From Bacteroidales bacterium (GTDB lineage Bacteria > Bacteroidota > Bacteroidia > Bacteroidales > UBA932), in NCBI GenBank assembly GCA_009777095.1, contig WRMN01000005.1, forward strand, positions 1-64,000: a stretch of DNA of 64,000 nucleotides, written 5' to 3'. Shown here piece by piece: positions 57,259 through 63,835 of this stretch. The notes under the pieces were generated by a model that ran no database searches, had not been told where the DNA came from, and saw nothing but the letters and a program-made list of their open reading frames with translations. The position numbers and the translations under genes were made by a program. How positions within the stretch are numbered: position 1 is the first letter of the stretch; every line of letters begins with the position of its first letter.

Positions 57259-57492
57259 ATAAAAAACAAAGAAAAATACCGCTACCCTTCCCGTCGTTCA
57301 ACCAACACATCGGGTTGCCTCTTTTGGCAAAACAAACTCAATCCCGCACAGGGGGCTTTGTTATTAGACGGTTTTCAGGGGGAAAGGTTTAACGCGGAGT
57401 TCCCTGCTTCGCGGTCAGGCCGGTGGTTGTTTGTTCCTTGAGCAGGAAAAGCGGAGTTCGTCATCGCTCGTCGGCACAAAACCATGCCATGC

Positions 57493-57549
57493 CGTTCAGC
57501 CCTTTTTTCTTTTTTGCTTAATTTATAAGGCATAAAAAAAGGCTGAACG
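57493..57549. repeat. Hairpin with poly-T/poly-A stem
   Basis: CGTTCAGCCCTTTTTT (57493-57508) pairs with AAAAAAAGGCTGAACG (57534-57549) with a single extra base. The GC-then-T layout on both strands would work as a bidirectional intrinsic terminator. Confidence 0.7.
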
Positions 57550-57643
57550 CCCTTCGGGTGCTTCGCTGTCGCTTCGCAGCCTGTCATGGTTTTTGCAGCT
57601 CCTCGTTCTTCCTCACGGCAGGCTCCCGCGTCCGTGTGTTCGT

Positions 57644-57670
57644 GCTTCCTGCTTCGTACCTCGCAGTCGC
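57644..57670 (-). repeat. REP-like interspersed repeat copy
   Basis: The plus strand reads gcttcctgcttcgtacctcg then cagtcgc. Same family as 33601-33627 and, in part, the four cores at 7129-7526. Confidence 0.75.
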
Positions 57671-57741
57671 ACCAACACACCTCCGGCGCCTGCCCATAAT
57701 TTTGCTCGCCTGCTGGTCGCCGCCGGCTGCGGGCTTGTCAT

Positions 57742-57803
57742 GGTTTTTGCGGGCATGGCCGCGTCTTTAGATTTAACGGCAGCCATGCCTCACGGCAAAA
57801 ACC
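57742..57803. repeat. Hairpin GGTTTTTGC / GCAAAAACC
   Basis: GGTTTTTGC (57742-57750) and GGCATGGC (57752-57759) pair with GCCATGCC (57782-57789) and GCAAAAACC (57795-57803). This gives a 17-bp stem with a small bulge. Confidence 0.7.
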
Positions 57804-57843
57804 ACGCCAAGCCCTTGTGTGAGGCACATAGGTCGCCCCCGCT

Positions 57844-57870
57844 GCTTCCTGCTTCGTGCCTCGCAGTCGC
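57844..57870 (-). repeat. REP-like interspersed repeat copy
   Basis: The plus strand reads gcttcctgcttcgtgcctcg then cagtcgc; one base differs from the copy 200 bp to the left. Confidence 0.75.
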
Positions 57871-58224
57871 AGCTCTCAGGCTCCCACCGGCGGCTCCACT
57901 CGCAGGCGGCTCGCGCCTTCCGTTCGCTTACGCTCACTTCGGCTGCTTGGCCGTCGGCCATTACGCTACGCTCCACAGCCTCCGGCCAGCCGTTGGATAA
58001 GAACCGACCGAAGCAGGTAAGAGCAGGCTGCAGATTAAAAATGCAGATTGTTTCCTTTGTAATCCTCAGGGTTAGATGTGTGCCAGGCTGAAGTCCCTGC
58101 AGTTGTTTGCTCGTTTTTTACGTAAATTTGTCCGCTGCGCTTCCAAACATACATAAAAAACGAACGATGTTTTTCTGTGCAGTTCAAAGGAGGAAAGCAG
58201 CTGTATTAACTGGACTTTTAGCGT

Positions 58225-58584
58225 CTATACAAAAGTTATCTTTCCGTCGAGCAGGTCTTTCATTCTCTTTTTAGTAAGCATGGAATTAATGATTTTGATT
58301 AAGGCCTCTTTCTCGTCATCGTCCAGCTGGTTCATCATCATTAACTGCTCGTTCTTCTCGCGGCTTTGAATGTTTACAGCACCGTTGTCGTCATCATTCA
58401 GCAGCCGGTCGGCAGAGACGGCAAAGACTCTCATCAGTCGCTGCACAATGTCGATAGAGGGCAGCAGATGGCCGTTCTCCATCTTGGACAGGTGGGTAAC
58501 ATGAATATGTAATCTGTTGGCCAGTTCCTGCTGGTTCATGTCGGCTGCCTTACGCAGGGCTCTAATCTTATCTTTAAACGCCAT
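58225..58584 (-). CDS. XRE-family transcriptional regulator of the recombinase module
   Basis: 119 residues from the ATG at 58584 (MAFKDKIRALRKAADMNQQE). The helix-turn-helix is at ~15-55 (QQELANRLHIHVTHLSKMEN), followed by a short acidic C-terminal segment (DDEKEALIKIINSMLTKKRM). Such Cro/C1-type proteins commonly repress the divergent genes of mobile elements. It is divergent from the ATPase gene with a 182-bp shared control region that contains inverted repeats and a promoter, so autoregulation and repression of the ATPase/recombinase genes is the natural inference. Confidence 0.88.
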   Translation of the reverse strand: MAFKDKIRALRKAADMNQQELANRLHIHVTHLSKMENGHLLPSIDIVQRLMRVFAVSADRLLNDDDNGAVNIQSREKNEQLMMMNQLDDDEKEALIKIINSMLTKKRMKDLLDGKITFV

Positions 58585-58666
58585 ATTGGAAAGTGTTATT
58601 GTCGCAGGCAAAGTTACCATAATTTAAGATATTTAACTATTTTTTTTTGTTTTTAATGAAAATATA

Positions 58667-58727
58667 TTGCAAATATATGAAATTTATTTTTACCTTTGCA
58701 TTCAAAATAACAATTAATTTTATTGTT
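58667..58727 (+). promoter_or_regulatory. Promoter and candidate operators of the recombinase module
   Basis: TTGC (58667-58670) and TACCTTTG (58691-58698), 20 bases apart, form a good promoter for the ATPase gene. A near-palindrome atatattgcaaatatat overlaps the -33 box. AACAAT (58709-58714) and ATTGTT (58722-58727) form a perfect inverted repeat just downstream. These are candidate sites for the XRE regulator. Confidence 0.55.
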
Positions 58728-58766
58728 AAATTCTCAAGGCCACTGAATTTTGATAAAACAAGCGAT

Positions 58767-60293
58767 ATGAACCCACTGCAAATACTTAATCCTCATTTTC
58801 TTATTTACAGCGATGAGCTGTTTACGATAGACGTTCTTGGCGGGATAGACCTGCTGCAGATGGAAAGAATGATCTGTACCCTGCGGATAACACACAAAAA
58901 CTATCCGCCGATGCGCACTACCCTTGATTTGTACAGCGACAGCCAAACCGACAGACTCATTCGCAGGCTCTGCGACAAATACGGCTTGACGCTCGTAGAA
59001 AGCGCTAAATCCGTACATGCCTGTATCTGCCAGCTGGAAAGCTACAGACTGGAACGGCTGCGCTACCCGCAGGGCGAGCAGGAAGATACTTTTGAGATGA
59101 GCGAAGAAGAACGGCAGGCAGCAAAAAAGTATTTATCACATAAAAACCTGATTGCCAACCTGAAAAATGATTTGGAAAAAATCGGGATTTTGGGCGAGGA
59201 AGACAACGCTTTGATTTTGTTTTTGGCCATGGCAAGCCACAAAAGCGACAGCCCTTTTTCCGTTCTCTGCCTTTCCGAAAGCGGCATCGGTAAAAGCTAT
59301 CTGCTGCAAAAATTATCGGAATGCATGCCGAAAAACACCTTTTCCTTTCACACCCAAATAAGCGAAAACGCCCTTTATTACTTCGACAGCAGGCAGATTG
59401 ACGGCAAAATCCTGTTTATTGAAGACTTGGAATGGACAAACGCAATGCTGATGCCGCTGGCTACGCTGCAAACACAGGGCAGACTGATAAAAACCCGTGC
59501 CACCAAAGACAAAGACGGAATGCTGCACAGTACCACCTTTGAAGTGGCGGCAAAACTCTGTTTAATTGCCTGCGCCTGTTCCGAAAAGAACTGTGAACAG
59601 TTGAGCCTGCCCTTTTTGTGCCTGCACCTGAACCACAGCAGCGCACAGGATACTAACGTTATGGAATATCAAAAGAAAATCAGGGCGGGTTTGATTAACC
59701 AAACAGAAATAAGCCAAATACAGCGGCGTTTGCAGTGTGTAATTGCAAGCCTGAAAAACACAGGCATTATCAACCCTTTTGCAACACTTATTCACCTGCC
59801 CGATGACGTTCCGCACCCAAGAAAAACGCTTTTACTGCTACTTAATTTCATTGATGCTATTACCTTTTTCCGCCAGTACCAAAGAGAAGAAACCGCCGAC
59901 CCGAACACCGGCGAGGTGATGATAAAAACCCGACCCGAAGACATAGAACTGGCTTTTACCTTACTGAAAAGTTCCCTGCTGCGCCGGGTCGATGAGTTGA
60001 GTATAGCGGTGCAGGGTTTTTACGCCTGGCTGCAACAGTATTTAAACAGGGCGCAAACAAACCTGTTTACCGCCTTTGACCTGCGCAGGGAAAAACGCAT
60101 ACACCCGCGAACCCTGAACCGCTATCTGCAGGAGCTTTGCCTGTTCCACTGCATACAAATCACCGGCGGGAACAGGTACCGGGAGGGCTACCGGTACAGG
60201 ATTACCGGCCTGAACGAAGGCAATAACCTGAGCGAAAGCATGGAAAGCGCTGTAAAGCAAACGCTTGATAAAATAAAAAGCGAAATTCAGTAG
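58767..60293 (+). CDS. P-loop ATPase of the recombinase module
   Basis: 508 residues from the ATG at 58767 (MNPLQILNPHFLIYSDEL). The frame opens at 58647, but that adds a basic hydrophobic stretch lying over the promoter. Walker A SESGIGKS is at 170-177 and Walker B ILFIED at 215-220. A segment follows resembling the sensor region of AAA+ helicases (ATKDKDGMLHSTTFEVAAK). The C-terminal ~100 residues look like a winged-helix (FDLRREKRIHPRTLNRYLQE). The order recalls MCM/DnaC-like AAA+ proteins of mobile elements, but I cannot name a family. It lies 98 bp upstream of the two recombinase genes. Confidence 0.8.
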   Translation: MNPLQILNPHFLIYSDELFTIDVLGGIDLLQMERMICTLRITHKNYPPMRTTLDLYSDSQTDRLIRRLCDKYGLTLVESAKSVHACICQLESYRLERLRYPQGEQEDTFEMSEEERQAAKKYLSHKNLIANLKNDLEKIGILGEEDNALILFLAMASHKSDSPFSVLCLSESGIGKSYLLQKLSECMPKNTFSFHTQISENALYYFDSRQIDGKILFIEDLEWTNAMLMPLATLQTQGRLIKTRATKDKDGMLHSTTFEVAAKLCLIACACSEKNCEQLSLPFLCLHLNHSSAQDTNVMEYQKKIRAGLINQTEISQIQRRLQCVIASLKNTGIINPFATLIHLPDDVPHPRKTLLLLLNFIDAITFFRQYQREETADPNTGEVMIKTRPEDIELAFTLLKSSLLRRVDELSIAVQGFYAWLQQYLNRAQTNLFTAFDLRREKRIHPRTLNRYLQELCLFHCIQITGGNRYREGYRYRITGLNEGNNLSESMESAVKQTLDKIKSEIQ

Positions 60294-60359
60294 GACAGTA
60301 GGACAAACCCCACTGTCCGACTCTCAAAGCCCCGCCGGCAAAGGGATAAGCAGTAGGAC
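60288..60359. repeat. Clustered cagtaggac repeats with an inverted GGACAGT/ACTGTCC pair
   Basis: cagtaggac occurs at 60288, 60296 and 60351. GGACAGT (60293-60299) faces ACTGTCC (60312-60318). They fill the gap between the ATPase stop and the first recombinase gene and are candidate recombinase or regulator binding sites. Confidence 0.65.
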
Positions 60360-60391
60360 GACACAAAACAGAAAAATCAGGAATTAAAAAT

Positions 60392-61330
60392 ATGGATAAG
60401 GCAGGATTTATGCACTATTTAGAAAGTAAAGAGCTTACTGTAAACTATATAGCTCGATGTACAAGGCTGGCAGAGCGCTTTTTTAAGCAAGCTGAAAAGG
60501 AAGACATACAGGTAATCAAAGCCGATATTTTAAAGTACCTGGAAGCTCTGAACAGAAAAGGGCTGCAAAACATATCACGCTATCGTTCGCTCTCTGCGCT
60601 AAATCATTACTTCAGTTTCCTTTACGGCGCGGGATTAATCGACAAAAACCCCTGTCTGCTGCTTAAAATACGCGGAATAAAAAGAAAAATACTGTACAAA
60701 ACTTACAGCCCCGAAGAACTTGAGGCGCTTTTTGATAATTATTACCAGTACTTTGTACGCAGCCATGATGAGAGTTGCCTGCCCGAAAATCATCGAAAAT
60801 CATCGGCTTTGAAAAAGTACAGAAACGCCGTGATAGTAAGTATTTTAATCTTTCAGGGGGCAATATCGGGCGAAATAGAAGGAATAGAAGTGAACGATAT
60901 GGATTTAATGAAAGCGACTGTTAAAATACGGGGCGGACGGCGCAGCAACGGGAGAACGCTGCCGCTCAAAGCCGCCCAAATCGGTTTAATGATGCACTAT
61001 TTGCAGAACATACGTCCGCAGCTGATGGAATACCGAACAGGGGAGACCGACAGGCTGGTTTTTCCTTTGTTCGGCAACAAAAATAACGCCGATAAGGATA
61101 ATATTTTAAATGTAACAGGAATGATTGCCAAACAGTTAAAAACCATTGACAAGCAATTTTTAAATTTTAAACAGCTGCGGGCTTCGGTCATTAGCTTTTG
61201 GATAAAGACGCAGGGATTACGCAAAGCCCAGTACATGGCCGGGCATCGTTACGTCAGCAGTACAGAGAATTACTTATCCAATAATTTAGAGGACTTAACA
61301 GAGGAGATTAACAAATTACACCCGTTTTAA
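60392..61330 (+). CDS. Tyrosine recombinase homologue with incomplete catalytic site
   Basis: 312 residues. The N-terminal SAM-like core-binding domain (1-100) is followed by a catalytic-like domain. R263 (KQLRAS), H285 (AGHRY) and Y294 (STENY) are present. The first catalytic Arg, expected in GLR-SE, is replaced (GAISGE, I158), and the His of HxxR is K260. So two of the RKHRHY residues are missing and it probably cannot cut DNA alone. Its stop codon overlaps the ATG of the next recombinase (TAATG at 61330), so they are made together. A heteromer with the downstream enzyme is the likely form. Confidence 0.87.
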   Translation: MDKAGFMHYLESKELTVNYIARCTRLAERFFKQAEKEDIQVIKADILKYLEALNRKGLQNISRYRSLSALNHYFSFLYGAGLIDKNPCLLLKIRGIKRKILYKTYSPEELEALFDNYYQYFVRSHDESCLPENHRKSSALKKYRNAVIVSILIFQGAISGEIEGIEVNDMDLMKATVKIRGGRRSNGRTLPLKAAQIGLMMHYLQNIRPQLMEYRTGETDRLVFPLFGNKNNADKDNILNVTGMIAKQLKTIDKQFLNFKQLRASVISFWIKTQGLRKAQYMAGHRYVSSTENYLSNNLEDLTEEINKLHPF

Positions 61331-62238
61331 TGAATAAAGGATACAGAACAGTTGCAGCCGAATATGCTGTATGGCTTGATACGCTTGGTTACTCCGAGGG
61401 CTTGCGCTATGGCTGTAACTCAGCCCTGAAGCTGTTTTTGGAATGGCTGGAAGACAACCGGCTGCAAAGCATAAATCAACTGAGGGATAAACATATAAAC
61501 GATTATCGTCAGTATTTGGAAACGCGCCGGCACCTGCGCATCAAAGGCCGTTTGCTGAGCGTTGCTCACTTAAACCGAAATTATTTTGCCATTGATAAAC
61601 TGTTGGAGTTCCTGCACCAGTACGGTGTGGAAAAGGTCCCGGTGCCTGCCAACCGCCGTATAAAAATGGATAAGCAGGAGCGGATAGGAAAAATAGAAGT
61701 TCTTACACAGCAGGAAATAAAAACGCTGTACAGGGGCATACCGAACACCTATCAAAAAAAACTGTCCTTTGAAGAACGGCAAGCCAAACAGTACGAGTTA
61801 AAACTGATTTTTGCCCTCTTTTACGGCTGCGGCTTACGGCGTTCCGAAGGCTACAGGCTGCAGCTGCAGGACGTTGATTTTGATAAAAAAACCGTGTTTG
61901 TAAGGCAGGGAAAGAACTACAAAGACCGCACTGTTCCGATGAGTGCGGGCGTTTACGAAGCATTGCAGGATTACGTTTACAACTTCCGGCACCAGCTGAA
62001 ACTAAAACACAATCGTTTATTTATCAGCGATATACACATGCTGCGGTTGCGCCTTAAATACCTGCAGAACAGTTGCAAAGACACGAATATACAGGCTAAA
62101 GTCATCACCCTGCACACGCTTCGCCATTCTATTGCGACCCATCTGCTGCAAAACGGCATGAGCATCGAAAACATCGCCCTGTTTTTAGGGCATAACAGCC
62201 TTGACAGCACACAGATTTACACGCATTTAGTCAATTAG
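61330..62238 (+). CDS. Tyrosine recombinase (XerC/D-like), catalytically complete
   Basis: 302 residues. SAM-like N-terminal domain (1-105). The catalytic residues are all visible: R170 (GCGLRRSE), K195 (RQGKNYKDR), H262 and R265 (HTLRHSIATHLL), H288 (LGHNS) and nucleophile Y297 (TQIYTHL). It ends four residues after the motif, compact as in transposon-type recombinases. It is coupled to the upstream degenerate homologue. An intrinsic terminator follows 20 bp after the stop. Probable job: integration/excision of the module or rearrangement of the RHS cassettes; neither is shown by the sequence. Confidence 0.93.
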   Translation: MNKGYRTVAAEYAVWLDTLGYSEGLRYGCNSALKLFLEWLEDNRLQSINQLRDKHINDYRQYLETRRHLRIKGRLLSVAHLNRNYFAIDKLLEFLHQYGVEKVPVPANRRIKMDKQERIGKIEVLTQQEIKTLYRGIPNTYQKKLSFEERQAKQYELKLIFALFYGCGLRRSEGYRLQLQDVDFDKKTVFVRQGKNYKDRTVPMSAGVYEALQDYVYNFRHQLKLKHNRLFISDIHMLRLRLKYLQNSCKDTNIQAKVITLHTLRHSIATHLLQNGMSIENIALFLGHNSLDSTQIYTHLVN

Positions 62239-62258
62239 AGGCAGAGATTGAGAATTTT

Positions 62259-62288
62259 AAAAGGAGGACTTAAAAATCCTCTTTTTTT
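62259..62288 (+). terminator. Intrinsic terminator after the recombinase genes
   Basis: AAAAGGAGGA (62259-62268) pairs with TCCTCTTTTT (62277-62286) over 10 bp with one G-U, loop CTTAAAAA, running into a T-tract. It closes the recombinase transcript before the orphan RHS cassette. Confidence 0.8.
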
Positions 62289-62313
62289 GTGCTTGTATCT
62301 GAATATTTTTTAG

Positions 62314-62321
62314 TAATTTTG
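62314..62321 (+). promoter_or_regulatory. -7 box for the orphan RHS cassette
   Basis: TAATTTTG fits TAnnTTTG, 22 bases before the ATG at 62344. The closest TTTG upstream (62286) is spaced 24 rather than 19 bases. Confidence 0.45.
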
Positions 62322-62343
62322 CAGTGGTAAATCTCTGTAAAAA

Positions 62344-63333
62344 ATGGGCTGCGTTAAACTGCACATATTGGACGAACAGTATAAAAGACCTGAGTTCAAG
62401 GTAAGTTACATTAAAAAAGAACTGACCTCGAATTTTTGTGATAAAAACGCACGTAGTTCCTCACTCTTCGGAGCGCCTATTGCCGCTTTGAGTTGGAGCA
62501 ACCAGACGCAGAATAAAAACCGCTATCTCAGGGAAGGAAAGGAATATGTGAGCGACCATGGGTGGAATAAATATGATTACCACGCCAGAGCATTTTGTTC
62601 GTGGAGTATACACCCTCTACAACTTGACCCGATGGCGGAAATGTTTTATCATTTATCGCCGTATGCGTTGTGGGCAAACAATCCAGTCAATGCAATTGAC
62701 CCCGATGGGCGAGTTGTTTGGGTTCTTCCTCTAATTCCTGCTATAAAAAGTTTACTTATAGCTACAGGTATTACAACAACCGCTTATGTGGCACATAAAG
62801 CCGCGAGAGATGCTAATATTGGACAGGCTATTAGTGGCGCTCTCAGAGATGCAGGTAATGCCATAGGGGAAGTGTTTTCCTCTCCAAACTCTGTTGCTAC
62901 GTCAAGAGTAGAAGAGGGTCGTGTAGCCGCAGATAATACGCAGGTACAGACACGGATACCTCTCTCAGATGTTGTTGTAAAAGAAAATAGAGCAGCTACT
63001 CGAGAGCAAAAGAACAATCAACAAAGAGATGATAGAATAAAGCAAGGGAAAGCAGATGAGGCGCGGGGAAATGTACAAAACGCGGCGGATAACAGTGGTT
63101 ATGGGCAACGCCCACCTGGTGGCGATCCAGAACCTAAAAATAAAGTTGTGACGACAATTGGAAAGATAACACTTGGAGGAGGGGTATCAGCTCTAGGAAT
63201 TTATCAAATTTTTGGAAATAGTGATATACAGCAGGTACAAGAACAAATGCAACAACAACAGCAACAACAGCAACAAGAACAACAGCAACAACAAAGCCTA
63301 TGGGAACGTTTGAAATCCTTATTTACAGATTAA
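62344..63333 (+). CDS. Orphan RHS C-terminal toxin cassette
   Basis: 329 residues, lacking the signal peptide and the whole RHS shell. Residues 1-40 (MGCVKLHILDEQYKRPEFKV) are a leader of a type I recall from other Bacteroidota RHS orphans. Residues ~41-123 repeat the RHS core end (GAPIAALSWSNQTQNKNRYL to NPVNAIDPDGR). The tail (124-329) is unrelated to that of the full-length RHS gene: a hydrophobic segment (VLPLIPAIKSLLIATGITTT), a charged linker (DDRIKQGKADEARGN), a second apolar segment and a poly-Q tract (~298-318) ending LWERLKSLFTD. It is followed by small membrane-protein genes, the probable immunity genes. Confidence 0.8.
   Translation: MGCVKLHILDEQYKRPEFKVSYIKKELTSNFCDKNARSSSLFGAPIAALSWSNQTQNKNRYLREGKEYVSDHGWNKYDYHARAFCSWSIHPLQLDPMAEMFYHLSPYALWANNPVNAIDPDGRVVWVLPLIPAIKSLLIATGITTTAYVAHKAARDANIGQAISGALRDAGNAIGEVFSSPNSVATSRVEEGRVAADNTQVQTRIPLSDVVVKENRAATREQKNNQQRDDRIKQGKADEARGNVQNAADNSGYGQRPPGGDPEPKNKVVTTIGKITLGGGVSALGIYQIFGNSDIQQVQEQMQQQQQQQQQEQQQQQSLWERLKSLFTD
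62467..62576 (+). repeat. Second copy of the 110-bp RHS core repeat
   Basis: Partner of 55843-55952 (4 mismatches in 110). Same orientation, so recombination between the copies would delete the 6.6 kb in between and fuse the RHS shell to this toxin tail. Confidence 0.95.
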
Positions 63334-63334
63334 T

Positions 63335-63535
63335 ATGAAATATCTTAGATTTCTAAATAAATTAAGCGATGTGTTGATTATTCCTACGGCAATTGGGGGA
63401 GCGTGTATTGTAATATTTAAAGACACATTAAACACTTTAAAATACGCGCAGGCCTTGCGATTCTTAGTCGTTATGATGGGCATAATTATTGTTGTAGGAG
63501 CTTTAGTGAAAAATAAAAATGAAAAAAATAATTAA
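63335..63535 (+). CDS. Small two-helix membrane protein, candidate immunity protein
   Basis: 66 residues with two hydrophobic helices (about 10-28 and 42-59) and charged ends. The ATG begins one base after the toxin stop (gattaatatg), so it is coupled to the orphan toxin gene. A second copy of this gene starts at 63836, after the same junction. A membrane-embedded immunity protein suggests that the cognate toxin acts on the inner membrane, for example as a pore former, which is an inference only. Confidence 0.72.
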   Translation: MKYLRFLNKLSDVLIIPTAIGGACIVIFKDTLNTLKYAQALRFLVVMMGIIIVVGALVKNKNEKNN

Positions 63536-63728
63536 TTTTATATTGTATAATACTTATAGTATTTTACTGTGTATCTTTTCGATATATTTGCTAATTTATG
63601 GTTTTTGTGGATTTGATAAATTAGCTCCGATTTACACCTATTTATTAGTTTTATTATTAGGCATGATAATCGGGTTTGGCCTTCACAGAAAGGTTAGTCA
63701 GTTACTATATCGTATGAATAACAAGTGA
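63519..63728 (+). CDS. Small two-helix membrane protein
   Basis: 69 residues with two predicted membrane helices (about 12-30 and 38-55) and a basic C-terminus (HRKVSQLLYRMNNK). It overlaps the end of the preceding gene by 17 bp in another frame, which indicates translational coupling. No family recognised. It lies within the 501-bp unit of the local duplication; whether the second copy also has it is outside the window. Confidence 0.65.
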   Translation: MKKIINFILYNTYSILLCIFSIYLLIYGFCGFDKLAPIYTYLLVLLLGMIIGFGLHRKVSQLLYRMNNK

Positions 63729-63834
63729 GTATTTGCAAAAACAACAGCAACAACAACAAGAGTTACAGCAGCAACAAGAACAACAGCAAAAACAAAGCCT
63801 ATGAGAACGTTTGAAATCCTTATTTACAGATTAA
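63727..63834 (+). pseudogene. Broken duplicate of the orphan toxin's poly-Q tail
   Basis: In frame it reads EYLQKQQQQQQELQQ, then QSL-stop-ERLKSLFTD-stop. The last 49 bases of the unit (63794-63842) match 63293-63341 with one mismatch, which turns the Trp codon TGG into a TGA stop. Only the last ~35 codons of the toxin were copied. It is the left part of a 501-bp tandem duplication. Confidence 0.85.
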
Positions 63835-63835
63835 T

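Larger units (their letters stand above)
57259..58224. other. 966-bp GC-rich, hairpin-rich non-coding region
   Basis: No credible gene; open frames occur on both strands but have biased, protein-unlike composition. It is clearly more G+C-rich than the flanking genes. It contains two large hairpins (57493-57549, 57742-57803), two copies of an interspersed repeat exactly 200 bp apart (57644, 57844), and near its right end an inverted repeat TCGTTTTTT ... AAAAAACGA (about 58109-58162). It separates the toxin-immunity pair from the recombinase module. Confidence 0.75.

Noticed and set aside
57375-58091. Several overlapping frames on both strands in the GC-rich stretch
   Set aside because: Both strands are open because of high G+C; the translations are rich in Arg/Ser/Pro/Cys and follow the DNA repeats rather than any protein family.
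58225-62238. Integrative conjugative element
   Set aside because: No relaxase, coupling protein or Tra genes are present; the module is only four genes long.
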